The notes under the pieces were generated by a model that searched no databases, had not been told where the DNA came from, and worked only from the letters and a program-made list of their open reading frames with translations. Of a stretch of 64,000 nucleotides of DNA, positions 17,801 to 25,817 are shown piece after piece. Positions within the stretch are counted from its first letter, which is position 1. Each line of letters opens with the position of its first letter. Both the position numbers and the translations under genes were made by a program. Origin of the DNA: CAVVMA01 sp963788205 (GTDB lineage: Bacteria; Desulfobacterota; Binatia; Binatales; Binataceae). Where the stretch lies: assembly GCA_963788205.1 (NCBI GenBank), contig CAWBGG010000006.1, positions 186,001 to 250,000 on the forward strand, in the 5' to 3' direction.

Positions 17801-18577
17801 CCGACTCTGGCACCCGGTCAGACCCCCGTGCCGACTGCAAGCCCGACCCCATCCGGTCCGACCCCGACTCCGGTCGCGCAGGAACTCACGGTGACGCCCA
17901 AGTCGATCAACTTTAGCAACGTGATGCTCGGCACTACCAGCAAGCCCAAGCTGATCACGATTACCAACAAGGGCGGCAAGAAGAAGGGGCTTACGGTGAG
18001 GATCATGGGCGAGACCTCATCGCTGGCGGCCTTTGCGATAACGAGCCCGTGCGCCCAGACCCTGGCGCCCGGGCAGAGTTGCAAAGTCGGGGTCGCGTTC
18101 AGCCCGGGCAGCAGTACGACCTTGCAGGACGGGCCGCTGACGATCTACGCGAACTCGGTCGGCTTCCCGCGTTCGGTCAGCCTGCACGGCACGGGGAAAG
18201 CGCCGCGCGGACCGACGCCAACTCCGATCGGAACTCCCGTCGCGCAGAAGCTCACGGTCACGCCCACCTCGATCAACTTCGGCAACGTTCTGCTCGGCAC
18301 TACCAGCAAGCCCAGGCTGATCACGATTAGCAACAAGGGCAACAGCAAAAACGGGCTAACGGTGACGATCACCGGCGAGACCTCATCGCTGGCGGCCTTT
18401 GCGATAACGAGCCCGTGCGCCCAGACCCTGGCGCCGGGGCAGAGTTGCAAAGTCGGCGTCGCGTTCAGCCCGGGCACCAGCACGGCCTTGCAGGACGGGC
18501 CGCTGACGATCTATGCGAACTCGGTCGGCTTCCCGCGTTCGGTCAGCCTGCACGGCACGGGGAAAGCCCCCAAATGA
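14876..18577 (+). CDS. Large secreted NHL-repeat protein with two C-terminal Ig-like (ASH/choice-of-anchor-D) domains
   Basis: About 1233 residues from the ATG at 14876, chosen because GGAGGAGG lies directly upstream (an earlier in-frame ATG at 14852 lacks this). An N-terminal hydrophobic segment (about 15-40) is a signal peptide or anchor. Twelve NHL blades follow, each with a core like NLYVADAGNNRVLEY. They fall into two halves, each opening with ALGQ-x-D-x-x-HNM-x-NFGG and IVIGQPDP-x-SY, so the protein probably folds into two six-bladed propellers. A Pro/Thr-rich linker leads to two almost identical domains of the type LTVTPKSINFSNVMLGTTS. NHL propellers bind proteins or glycans outside the cell; the partner is unknown. 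Confidence 0.85.
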   Translation: MRGHTYTRRSISRFGGLLSGFALVAVAAMIAIAGTPGSAGDTTADVALGQTDFVHNMVNFGGLNALNAPGGVAIDSGGHVYVADVGNNRVLGFANVAALANGASAAIVIGQPDPFSYACTTTPAGLCLGGPTCVASNTNVAGVAVDASGNLYVADACNNRVLEFNSPFNSNGVVQGEAANLVFGQGGSFTANACASDPNGLCVPTGVAVDSTGNVFVADMGNNRVLEYDRPLVADSGCTPDAAGRGCSGDTNADLVFGQSDYIDPDGSPGFQGCNDGVYPGDDDGTHPLGLGPDSLCAPSGVAVDGAGNLYVADTINARVLEYNPPFTPGPDGSGPVANLIFGPASFFAVGACGDGLCGPTGVTVDSSGNLYVADPAGSVTGPPGSDVVEYSPPFIVAPPIDVVPIPTKGNLPARSFGLLNPYGNPNGAANPPFRAAFCNGNQIALSAGSLCAPAGVAVDPAGDLFVADTNNNRLLEYFTPLSITSVPGSGDNVADLALGQIDLIHNMANFGGLTAVNAAAGVVSDAAGRAYVADINNNRVLGWSSIAAQGAGLPADIVIGQPDPWSYLCDVQYATYSARATTLCFSLQGVTGGGVAVDSAGNVWVADFNNSRVLEYDQPFASGITWGQPASHVIGQRGAFYTGYCVGGPLQLDAGDDGLCGPESVALDATGNLYVADAANNRVVEYDTPLKNAELGLDYSIADLVFGQPNLSSKNCADGVISTDASGTGPDSLCAPRGLALDSVGNLYVADTGDNRVLEYNSPLLATQTPGSGDNVADLVLGQLGSFTQVGCNLGSGGLCAPTGVALDSLENLYVADASDNRVVAYSDPIATLDNTLGATLVFGQNGSFSNSQCGNGGTTETTLPVPAFAVPGTLIGVPLAGPVTPTPTATPSRNALDARVGSAAAMVNHDAIADAQATPGLLSADSLCDPAAVAIDPANNLYVADAGNNRVLKFDQPVVPTPAPTGIATPGPTPTLAPGQTPVPTASPTPSGPTPTPVAQELTVTPKSINFSNVMLGTTSKPKLITITNKGGKKKGLTVRIMGETSSLAAFAITSPCAQTLAPGQSCKVGVAFSPGSSTTLQDGPLTIYANSVGFPRSVSLHGTGKAPRGPTPTPIGTPVAQKLTVTPTSINFGNVLLGTTSKPRLITISNKGNSKNGLTVTITGETSSLAAFAITSPCAQTLAPGQSCKVGVAFSPGTSTALQDGPLTIYANSVGFPRSVSLHGTGKAPK
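17881..18577 (+). repeat. Tandem duplication of one Ig-like domain within the NHL gene
   Basis: Copy 1 (about 17881-18206) and copy 2 (about 18241-18577) code for near-identical domains. Long stretches such as SSLAAFAITSPCAQTLAPGQ and the segment ending HGTGKAP are unchanged, also at the DNA level. They are separated by a short Pro/Thr linker. The near identity points to recent duplication or gene conversion. Confidence 0.85.
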
Positions 18578-18593
18578 GCGCCTATCGCGCGAT

Positions 18594-19538
18594 CTAGGAA
18601 GCGGCGGCGGCGCCGAATGCGGTCCGCAGCGCAGCGGCGACCTGCTCGACGCCGCGCTTGCCGATCTCCGCGACGGTCGACATCGATACGAAACCGTGAA
18701 TCGCGCCGTCGTAGCGCGTGCATGTGACCGGCACTCCGGCTTGGCGCAGGCGCACGCCGTAAGCCTCGCCTTCGTCTCTTAGCGGATCGAACTCGGCGGT
18801 TAGAATCAGCGCCGGCGGCAGGCCGCGCAGGGTACTGGCCCGCAGCGGCGAGGCCAGCGGATTGGCCCGGTCGGCCTCGCTCGGCAGGTATTGCTGCCAG
18901 AACCAGATCATGTCGGCGCGCGTCAGCAGGTAGCCTTCGGCATTGGTCCGGTACGACGCGGTATCCATCGCGGCGTCGATGACCGGATACAGGAGCACCT
19001 GATGGAGCAGCCGGGGGCCGCCGCGCTCGCGCGCCATCAGGGCGACTACCGCGCTCAAATTGCCGCCCGCGCTGTCGCCGGCGACCGCGATCCGATCCGG
19101 GTCCGCACCGACGGCGCCGGCGTTGTCGGCGACCCATCGCGTGGCCGCGTAGGCGTCTTCGGCAGCGGCGGGAAATTTGTGCTCGGGCGCCAGCCGGTAA
19201 TCAACCGCCACGGTGACGCATCGCGCTCGGTTGGTCAGGATACGGCAGAAGTCGTCGTGGCTTTCGATTCCGCCGATTACCCATCCGCCGCCGTGAAAGT
19301 AGACCAAGGCGGGAAACGGTCCGGCGCCCTCGGGCGCGTAGATCCGCACCGGAATCTCACCCGCGGGCCCCGGGATTCGACGGTCTTCGGTCCTGCCGAC
19401 CGGCTCGGGGTTGCGGCCCGCGAGCGACATCGCTTCGAATCGGCGGCGGGCCTGCTCGGCGGTTTCGGCCCGCAGCGGCAGCACGCCGGCCGCGGCCATC
19501 TGATCGACGACCATCTTCAATATCGGATCGAGCGGCAT
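18594..19538 (-). CDS. Hormone-sensitive-lipase-type esterase (alpha/beta-hydrolase, GDSAGG)
   Basis: 314 residues from the ATG at 19538, where GGAGGAAC is four bases upstream; an upstream frame extension lacks such a site. The oxyanion motif HGGGWVIG (about 83-90), the nucleophile motif GDSAGGN (S about 158), the acid in DPLRDEGE (about 255) and the histidine in GAIHGFVSM (about 285) are all present. This is the hormone-sensitive-lipase family IV set. It should hydrolyse short or medium acyl esters in the cytosol. It is divergent from uvrC, with 56 bases between the start codons, so the promoters of both genes must overlap. Confidence 0.93.
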   Translation of the reverse strand: MPLDPILKMVVDQMAAAGVLPLRAETAEQARRRFEAMSLAGRNPEPVGRTEDRRIPGPAGEIPVRIYAPEGAGPFPALVYFHGGGWVIGGIESHDDFCRILTNRARCVTVAVDYRLAPEHKFPAAAEDAYAATRWVADNAGAVGADPDRIAVAGDSAGGNLSAVVALMARERGGPRLLHQVLLYPVIDAAMDTASYRTNAEGYLLTRADMIWFWQQYLPSEADRANPLASPLRASTLRGLPPALILTAEFDPLRDEGEAYGVRLRQAGVPVTCTRYDGAIHGFVSMSTVAEIGKRGVEQVAAALRTAFGAAAAS

Positions 19539-19580
19539 AAGTTCCTCCTGCCGTCGGCGGGGACCGCCGCCTGATGATGA

Positions 19581-19586
19581 TATAAT
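19581..19586 (+). promoter_or_regulatory. -10 box of uvrC, placed for a leaderless transcript
   Basis: A perfect TATAAT ends eight bases before the uvrC ATG, so the transcript would start on or within two bases of the start codon. No ribosome binding site is present. The box lies inside the 56-base divergent region shared with the esterase gene. Confidence 0.55.
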
Positions 19587-19594
19587 CTCGGCGC

Positions 19595-21592
19595 ATGTCA
19601 AAGGGATCGTACGACACGCTGGTGCAATATCCTGAGCAAGCCGCGGATGCCCCGGAGCAGCCGGCCGAGGAGCCCGCGCTCGACGACGAAATAGCGCGCC
19701 AGCTCGACGCGATCCCTCCCACGCCCGGCGTCTATCTGCTGAAGGACCGCGCCGGCAAAGTGCTCTACGTCGGCAAGGCCAAGTCGCTGCGCTCGCGGGT
19801 GCGGGCCTACTTCCGCCCCGGTGATCGCGAGGGCGACGGCCGTTTTCAGGTCCGGTTTCTGATGCGCAAGGTGCGCGGCTTCGACACCCTGGTAACCACC
19901 AGCGAGAAGGAAGCGCTGATTCTAGAGAACAACCTGATCAAGCAGTACCATCCGCGCTACAACATCCGTCTCAAAGACGACAAATCCTACTTGAGCGCCA
20001 AGATCACCAGCCATCCCTGGCCGCGGATCACCGTCACCCGCAAGATCGTCAAGGACGGCGGCACCTATCTCGGTCCGTTCGGCTCGGCCGACGGCCTGCG
20101 CGAGACCATCGACGTGATCCGCAAGATCTTTCCGCTGCGGACCTGCTCGGACGCGGTGTTCCGCAACCGCGCGCGGCCCTGTATCGAATACCAGATCAAG
20201 CGTTGCCTGGGGCCGTGCTGCCTGCCGGTCGATCGCGCCGAGTACGAGCGCCATCTGCACGCCGCCCGGATGCTGCTGGAGGGCAAGAACCTTGAGCTGC
20301 TCAGGGAGATGCGCGAGCAGATGAAAGCGCATGCGGACCGCCTGGAGTTCGAGGAGGCGGCGCGGATGCGCGATCGGGTGCGCGCGATCGAAAAGACCGT
20401 CGAGCGCCAGACGGTGCTGCATCATTGGGGAATCGATCAGGACGTGTTCGGGCTCTACCGCGAGGGCGGCTCTATCGAAACCATCGTCCTGCTGGTGCGG
20501 GGCGGCAAGCTCACCACCACTCAAAGCTGGAGCTTCCAGGATCTTGAATTCGCGGACGAAGACGTGCTCGCCGACTTGCTGACGCAATATTACTCCGGCG
20601 CGCGTTTTATCCCCGACGAGGTGATCCTGCCGGTCGAATTGGAGGACGCCGACGTGCGCGCCGAGCTGCTCGCCGAGCGGCGCGGCAAGAAGGTGGAGAT
20701 TTTCGTACCGCAGCGCGGCGAGAAGCGCAGCCTGTTGGAGCTCGCGATGGAAAACGCCCGGCAGAGCTTCGCCGCCCGCCGCGACAACGAAAAAATCCGC
20801 GAGCGGATGCTCGAAGAGCTGCGCGTCAAGCTTCATCTGCGCAACACTCCCAAACGCATCGAATGCTACGACATCTCGAATTTGCAGGGCTCGATGGTGG
20901 TCGGATCGCAAGCGACCTTCGATGAGGGCGAGCCGCAGAAGAGTCTTTACCGGCGCTACCGGATTCGCACGGTCGAGGGCCAGGACGACTTCGCCAGCCT
21001 CTATGAAGTGCTCAAGCGCCGCCTCGAGCGCGCGCTCCGCGAGCACGAAAACCCCGATCTGTGGGTGATCGACGGCGGCAAGGGGCAGCTCAACGTCGCG
21101 CTGACGGTGCTCAAGGAGTTCAACCTGTCCGATCAAATCGACGCGATCGGTCTGGCCAAGCAGCACGTGCTCAACGACGGCCGCGCCGCCGCGGTGGTGA
21201 AGTCGGAGGAGCGCGTGTTCCTGCCCAATCGGAAGGACCCGGTGGTGTTGGCGCGTAACTCGACCGCGCTGTTCCTGCTGGTTCGCATCCGCGACGAGGC
21301 CCATCGCTTTGCGATTACCTACAATCGCGAGCTGCGCCGCCGGGCGCGATTGCGCTCGGTGCTCGACGACGTCGAGGGCATCGGTCCGGTGCGGCGCCGC
21401 GCGCTGCTGCGCCATTTCGGCAGCCTGAGAAACATCCGCGCGGCCAGCGTCGAAGAACTGGGCGCGGTCAAGGGGATGAACCCGGAGTTGGGGACCGAGG
21501 TCCGCCGCCATCTGGACGGCCTCGGCGCGCTGCTCGACCCGGAGGAGGAATCCGAGGCCGCGGCGCAACGGGCCGCGTCGAAAATCGTCTAG
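19595..21592 (+). CDS. uvrC: UvrC, excinuclease ABC subunit C
   Basis: 665 residues. An acidic N-terminal extension of about 40 residues precedes the GIY-YIG nuclease domain (PGVYLLKDRAGKVLYVGKAK, about 43-62), which makes the 3' incision. A UVR domain for UvrB binding lies near 240-275 (LEFEEAARMRDRVRAIEK). The RNase H-like domain for the 5' incision includes ECYDISNLQG and VIDGGKGQLN. A C-terminal helix-hairpin-helix pair is near 580-640 (LDDVEGIGPVRRRALLRHFG). All parts of an active UvrC are present. The start follows a TATAAT by eight bases. Apart from the extension the length is normal. Confidence 0.98.
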   Translation: MSKGSYDTLVQYPEQAADAPEQPAEEPALDDEIARQLDAIPPTPGVYLLKDRAGKVLYVGKAKSLRSRVRAYFRPGDREGDGRFQVRFLMRKVRGFDTLVTTSEKEALILENNLIKQYHPRYNIRLKDDKSYLSAKITSHPWPRITVTRKIVKDGGTYLGPFGSADGLRETIDVIRKIFPLRTCSDAVFRNRARPCIEYQIKRCLGPCCLPVDRAEYERHLHAARMLLEGKNLELLREMREQMKAHADRLEFEEAARMRDRVRAIEKTVERQTVLHHWGIDQDVFGLYREGGSIETIVLLVRGGKLTTTQSWSFQDLEFADEDVLADLLTQYYSGARFIPDEVILPVELEDADVRAELLAERRGKKVEIFVPQRGEKRSLLELAMENARQSFAARRDNEKIRERMLEELRVKLHLRNTPKRIECYDISNLQGSMVVGSQATFDEGEPQKSLYRRYRIRTVEGQDDFASLYEVLKRRLERALREHENPDLWVIDGGKGQLNVALTVLKEFNLSDQIDAIGLAKQHVLNDGRAAAVVKSEERVFLPNRKDPVVLARNSTALFLLVRIRDEAHRFAITYNRELRRRARLRSVLDDVEGIGPVRRRALLRHFGSLRNIRAASVEELGAVKGMNPELGTEVRRHLDGLGALLDPEEESEAAAQRAASKIV

Positions 21593-21609
21593 CCGTCAGG
21601 AAACCGCAC

Positions 21610-21638
21610 TTGACTCGTTTGTAGTACTCTACTACTTT
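21610..21638 (+). promoter_or_regulatory. Promoter with embedded palindrome (copy 1 of a 33-base module)
   Basis: TTGACT, a 17-base spacer and TACTTT form a sigma-70-like promoter. The spacer and -10 box contain the perfect palindrome GTAGTA-CTC-TACTAC (21621-21635), a likely repressor site. A second copy of the whole module lies at 37919-37947. Confidence 0.55.
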
Positions 21639-21798
21639 TTGTTTTGTCGCCAGCGCGAGCCGGGCGGATGGCAAAACACCACCGCGCCACGCGGTCGGAA
21701 CCCTCCAGCTGTCCGCCCGGCAAATTTCCCCGCCAAAGATTGTCTTGATCGCCGCAGCCGGCGCGCGCAAACCTCGCCCACCCTAAGAGGCGCCCTGA

Positions 21799-21838
21799 TT
21801 GTCATTCTGAGGTGAGCGCAGCGAAGCCGAAGAACCTA
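21799..21838. repeat. Dispersed intergenic repeat, GTCATTCTGAG...GCGCAGCGAAG type
   Basis: The sequence contains GATTGTCATTCTGAGGTG followed by AGCGCAGCGAAGCCGAAG. It is a variant of a short intergenic repeat that recurs in many environmental bacterial genomes in the form GTCATTCTGAGCGCAGCGAAGAA. Only one copy is seen in this window. Confidence 0.55.
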
Positions 21839-22027
21839 CGCGGAGCGATTCTCTTTTCGGCGGTTATGCAAGGCTCTCCCGACCAGCAAGAGGCCAGACC
21901 TTCGAGATCTAGGTGAGGGTGTTCTGGCCCCGCGATTGGCCGTCCGCGCGGCGCGGCGCCTTTTCCCACACCGTCCCCGGCGCGCCTCTTTCAAAACCGC
22001 CCCGACGGGGCTATACGCTGGCGTCAG

Positions 22028-24694
22028 GTGCTCGCACCGAAGGGGGAGCAGGCCATCGCTGCCGCTTCGTCCACTCCATCGCCCGCGCGACGCGCGCCGG
22101 CCACTCCGGCCGCGCCGCAGCTAGGCCCGAGCCCTTGGCGAAGTAGCGCCGCCGGCGGCGGCGCGCCCGTCCGTTCGCTGTGGGAACAGCTCGCGCAAAC
22201 GCCGCCAGTCTATTGGGTCGCGATCGCGATCGTGACCGGCGACGGCCTCGGCAACTTCGGCCTTTACCTTCCGCTCTCTTGTGCGATCGCCGCCGCACTG
22301 GTTGCGATGGCGCTCTTTCTCGCCCGTCGCCCCGCGCTTGGGATCGCGCTCGCGCTGGCCGCAATCGCGGCCGCATCGACGATACCGGTGCACGAGCTGC
22401 TCGCGCCTGCGCCCGACGCGGTGAGTATCAGGCGCTTTGCCGACGGAGCGCGCGTAACTATCGAGGGAGCGCTGGTCCGCGAGGCCGAGCCGTATCACGG
22501 CCGGACGCATCTTTTCGTCGGCGTCGAGCGCGCTGGCGAATCGGATGCTGCGATGCGGCCGGCGAGCGGTACGGTGCGCGTGACGGTGCTTTATCCCGCG
22601 GGCTTCAAAATCGGCGAGCGCGTGCGGGTCACATCGCGCATTCGTTTTCCGCGCAACTACGGAAACCCCGGCGAGTTCGATTACGAAGGCTTCCAGGCTC
22701 GCGCCGGTGTGGCGGCCACGATGGTGGTGACGACCGCGCGAGCCGGCGCGGAGTCATCGATCGAATCAATCGGGTACCAGCGCCGCTTTCCTGCCTCCGC
22801 GATCGAGGAAATCCGTGCGCGGATCGGCGCCTTTATCGACGCGAACCTGGACCATCCTGAGCGCGAGGAGATGCGCGCGCTGATTATCGGCGACCAGGGC
22901 GCGATCGCCGAGGACCTGCGCAACGACTTCGCGCTGACCGGGATGGCCCATCTGCTGGTGATCTCAGGTTTGCACTTAAGCTTCGTCGCGGCCGCGGCCT
23001 TCGCGGCGGCGCGCCTGCTGCTGTCGTTCTTTCCCTTCCTTATGATCAAGGGATACGCCAACAAGCTGGCCGCGATAGCCGCCGCGATCGCAGTCAGCGC
23101 CTACGCGGCGATTGCCGGCCATCACATTTCCACTGTGCGCGCCCTGGTGATGATCCTGGCCTACCTGTTCGCCGTGATGATCGATCGCGCGCGCGAGGTC
23201 ACGGCGAGCCTCGCGCTGGCCGCGCTGGTGATCTGCTTGGCGATACCGGGTTCGACCGCCGACCTCGGCTTTCAGCTCTCGTTCGCTTCGGTGATCGCGA
23301 TCGTACTTGGGATGCGGCGTTTCACGGCGCGATGGGATCGCGCGCGCGGCTTGGACGCCACCGGCTCGATCGGCGGGCGCGCCGCCACGATCGCGCTGGG
23401 CTATTGCGCGGTCTCATTCTGGGCGATGCTCGGCACCGCGCCGCTGACGGCCTATCACTTCAACCAGTTCGCGATCGTCGGGGTCATCGCCAATGCGGTC
23501 GTGGTGCCAGTGATGGGTTTCGCCGGGGTGATTCTCGGCTTGGTGGCCGCCGCGATGAGCTTCGTGTCCGCGCCGGTGGCGCGCGTAGTGTTGTCGCTGG
23601 CGGGCCGGTTCCTCGCGGCCGGTACGTGGCTCGCGCGATGGTTCGTCGCGTGGCCTTTCGCCTGGACGCGCACGTTCACGCCCACGCTGCCGGAGCTCGC
23701 GATCGCCTACGGCTTTTTGGGGCTGTGGCTTAGCTGGCCGCTTTCCAAGGAGGATCGCGCGCCCGACCAACCTGGTCGCCTGCCGCAGCCGGTGGCGCCA
23801 CCGTCAACGCCGCGTTGGCGGCTCGCCATCGCCGGCCTGCTCGCTGCCGCGCTGGCCTTGGACGCGGCGTGGTGGATCCGCGATCGCTATTGCAATTCCG
23901 ACCTTCGCATCACGTTCCTGTCGGTGGGGCAGGGCGATTGCGCGGTGGTACGGTTTCCCGGCTCGCGTGTGATGCTGATCGACGGGGGCGGCGAGTTGGG
24001 CGAGTTCGATCCCGGCGAACGAATCGTCGCGCCTTATCTGTGGTCGCGGAAAATCATGCGCGTCGATTACCTTGCGCTCAGCCATCCCGAGCTCGATCAC
24101 TTCGGTGGCTTTACCTTCATCGCGCGCAATTTCCATCCGGGAGAGTTCTGGACGATCGCGGCGGCGAGCTCCGATGCCAGCTACCTGGAGCTGCTAGGCG
24201 CGCTGGCGCAAGCGGGCGCGCGCGTCAAGCTGGTCGATTCGTCATTCGCGCCCACCACGCTCGGCGGCGTCACCGTCCGATGCCTCAACCCGCAGCCCGC
24301 CGAAGTCGCCAGTCGCAACGATAGCTCGATGGTGCTGAAGATGGTCTTCGGCGCGACCTCGCTGCTCTTCACCGGCGACCTCGAAGCGAAAGGCGAGCGG
24401 TCGCTGATCGCAGCCGTGCCGGACTTGCGCTCGACGATCCTGAAAGCGCCGCATCATGGCAGCGCGTCGTCCTCGACCGAGGAGTTCGTCGCGATGGTTC
24501 ATCCCGCGATCGCGATTATCTCGGACGGGTACCAAAACCGCTTCGGGTTCCCGGCGCAAGAAGTGGAGGATAGATATCGCCGCATCGGGGCCGAGCTGTT
24601 CCGCACCGATTTGGACGGCGCGATTGAAATCGACGGGACCCGCACCGGGATGCGTCTGCGCAAGGGCGTGCCGGCTCGAGCCTCGTCCGGCTGA
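22028..24694 (+). CDS. comEC: ComEC/Rec2 DNA-uptake channel
   Basis: Up to 888 residues from a GTG; the true start may be further in, since the first 50 residues are of low complexity and there is no ribosome binding site. Several membrane segments and a DUF4131-type soluble domain (about 110-235) are followed by the Competence domain with many membrane helices (about 285-570, containing GMAHLLVISGLHLSF). A C-terminal metallo-beta-lactamase-like domain (about 630-880) has GQGDCAVV, LIDGGG and SHPELDHFGG. ComEC carries single-stranded DNA across the inner membrane in natural transformation; the C-terminal domain is thought to degrade the second strand. All three domains are present, so the protein is probably functional. 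Confidence 0.93.
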   Translation: MLAPKGEQAIAAASSTPSPARRAPATPAAPQLGPSPWRSSAAGGGAPVRSLWEQLAQTPPVYWVAIAIVTGDGLGNFGLYLPLSCAIAAALVAMALFLARRPALGIALALAAIAAASTIPVHELLAPAPDAVSIRRFADGARVTIEGALVREAEPYHGRTHLFVGVERAGESDAAMRPASGTVRVTVLYPAGFKIGERVRVTSRIRFPRNYGNPGEFDYEGFQARAGVAATMVVTTARAGAESSIESIGYQRRFPASAIEEIRARIGAFIDANLDHPEREEMRALIIGDQGAIAEDLRNDFALTGMAHLLVISGLHLSFVAAAAFAAARLLLSFFPFLMIKGYANKLAAIAAAIAVSAYAAIAGHHISTVRALVMILAYLFAVMIDRAREVTASLALAALVICLAIPGSTADLGFQLSFASVIAIVLGMRRFTARWDRARGLDATGSIGGRAATIALGYCAVSFWAMLGTAPLTAYHFNQFAIVGVIANAVVVPVMGFAGVILGLVAAAMSFVSAPVARVVLSLAGRFLAAGTWLARWFVAWPFAWTRTFTPTLPELAIAYGFLGLWLSWPLSKEDRAPDQPGRLPQPVAPPSTPRWRLAIAGLLAAALALDAAWWIRDRYCNSDLRITFLSVGQGDCAVVRFPGSRVMLIDGGGELGEFDPGERIVAPYLWSRKIMRVDYLALSHPELDHFGGFTFIARNFHPGEFWTIAAASSDASYLELLGALAQAGARVKLVDSSFAPTTLGGVTVRCLNPQPAEVASRNDSSMVLKMVFGATSLLFTGDLEAKGERSLIAAVPDLRSTILKAPHHGSASSSTEEFVAMVHPAIAIISDGYQNRFGFPAQEVEDRYRRIGAELFRTDLDGAIEIDGTRTGMRLRKGVPARASSG

Positions 24695-24702
24695 CGAACA
24701 GG

Positions 24703-25326
24703 TTACGCCGCAGGGACGGCCATTCCCTTTTGGACCGCGGGGCGCGCGGCGATCGCCGTGATCCATCGCGCGACGTGGGCCCCTTCACCTACCACGTCGG
24801 GCTTGATCCCCTTGATGAGCTGGAAGGCGACCGCGACCCACGGATAGGTGGCGATATCCGCGATCGAGTAGGCGCCGGCCAGGTAGTCGCTGCGTGCGAG
24901 CTCGTCGTCCATCACTTTGATCAAGCGCGCCGATTCCGTGACGTAGCGTTCGATCGCATACGGAATCTTTTCCGGGGCCGCATTCGCGAAATGGCTGGCC
25001 TGCCCGATCATCGGGCCGATGTTTGCCATTTGCCACATCAGCCATTCGATCACCCGGGGACGGCCCGGACCCGAAGCGGGCAGAAACTTGCCGGTTCTTT
25101 CGGCCAGATGGATCAGGATCGCGCCGGACTCGAAAATCGAGACCCCGGCCTCGCTGTCGACGATCGCCGGAATCTTGCTGTTGGGACAAATCTTCACGAA
25201 CTCGGGCTTGAATTGATCGCCGTTGCGGATGTTCACCGGATGCACGTTGTACTTGAGTCCGCATTCCTCGAGCATCACGGACACTTTGCGGCCATTGGGA
25301 GTCGTCCAGGTGTAGAGATCGATCAT
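24703..25326 (-). CDS. Glutathione S-transferase, YfcG/YghU-like
   Basis: 207 residues. An N-terminal thioredoxin-like domain (about 1-80) begins MIDLYTWTTPNGRKVSVMLEE and carries the glutathione-contact motif ES (SIFESGAILIHLAE, about 62-75). An all-helical C-terminal domain follows, with the N-capping motif SIADIATYPW (about 154-163). The TPNGRKV start and the NIRNGDQFKPEFVKICPNSKIPAI stretch point to the Nu-class (YfcG/YghU) disulfide-bond oxidoreductases of bacteria. GAGGAAAAG is a suitable ribosome binding site. It is convergent with comEC, eight bases away. A role in thiol redox balance or detoxification is likely; the substrate is unknown. Confidence 0.9.
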   Translation of the reverse strand: MIDLYTWTTPNGRKVSVMLEECGLKYNVHPVNIRNGDQFKPEFVKICPNSKIPAIVDSEAGVSIFESGAILIHLAERTGKFLPASGPGRPRVIEWLMWQMANIGPMIGQASHFANAAPEKIPYAIERYVTESARLIKVMDDELARSDYLAGAYSIADIATYPWVAVAFQLIKGIKPDVVGEGAHVARWITAIAARPAVQKGMAVPAA

Positions 25327-25553
25327 GGCTTTTCCTCTTCGCTTGACGGACGTTGGTGCGGCAGACTGGCGAACCTATAGCATGCGCGCAGCCAGGTGAG
25401 ATTGGTCAGCGCGCAAAGCGCGTCCAGCGCAAAGTCGGCGCGCTCGTGCCTGTCGGCGGCCGATGCCACTACCGCCGCAACCGCATCGCACCATGCGCAA
25501 TGGCAATCGCGGCCGGCCGGCGCTTGCACCGGCTCAGGGCAGGGGCGCGGCAG

Positions 25554-25817
25554 TCAATGTGAGCGAGAACCCGCAGGAGCCGCCTGCAGCGGCACCGCCC
25601 AATCCCATTGATAGCGCTTGCGGCTCTCGTCGGATTCGACGTGGCTCATGATGTTGTCGCCGCATCCGCTGCAGAAGAAGTAAACGCGGTCGGGATTGCC
25701 GACGCCCAGCGCGAGTGCTTTCTCGCCGATCGGCTCGGCCGAGAAACCGCCCCCGCAGGCGCTGCATCCCGCCTGGGACAGAACTTCCACGCGGTTGACG
25801 AGCAAAAAATCTTGCAT
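25554..25817 (-). CDS. Small zinc-ribbon protein
   Basis: 87 residues with two CxxC pairs: GCSACGGGF (about C18, C21) and FFCSGCGDN (about C49, C52), spaced as in a single zinc ribbon. A GAGGAG lies 12 bases upstream of the ATG. The rest of the protein is short and shows no further motif. Such proteins may be RNA- or protein-binding adaptors; the function is unknown. It lies upstream of the GST gene in the same direction, with a 227-base gap, and may share its transcript. Confidence 0.65.
   Translation of the reverse strand: MQDFLLVNRVEVLSQAGCSACGGGFSAEPIGEKALALGVGNPDRVYFFCSGCGDNIMSHVESDESRKRYQWDWAVPLQAAPAGSRSH

Larger units (their letters stand above)
21593..22027. other. 435-base intergenic region between uvrC and comEC
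   Basis: It holds the palindromic promoter module at 21610-21638 and the dispersed repeat at 21799-21838, both listed separately. A possible 26-codon frame starts at the ATG at 21669, without a good ribosome binding site. Nothing else was recognised. The DNA just upstream of comEC is GC-rich and has no clear start signal. Confidence 0.6.

Noticed and set aside
19922..21568. Open frame of 548 codons on the - strand opposite uvrC
   Set aside because: It is the complement of the conserved uvrC gene. Its protein has no domains and is rich in His, Arg and Gln, as expected for an antisense shadow in GC-rich DNA.
25323..25529. 68-codon frame from a GTG that overlaps the GST start by ATGA
   Set aside because: The overlap and two CxC-like cysteines are tempting, but it lacks a ribosome binding site, and its last residues (SSEEEKP) are just the translation of the GST ribosome binding site. 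No family was recognised.
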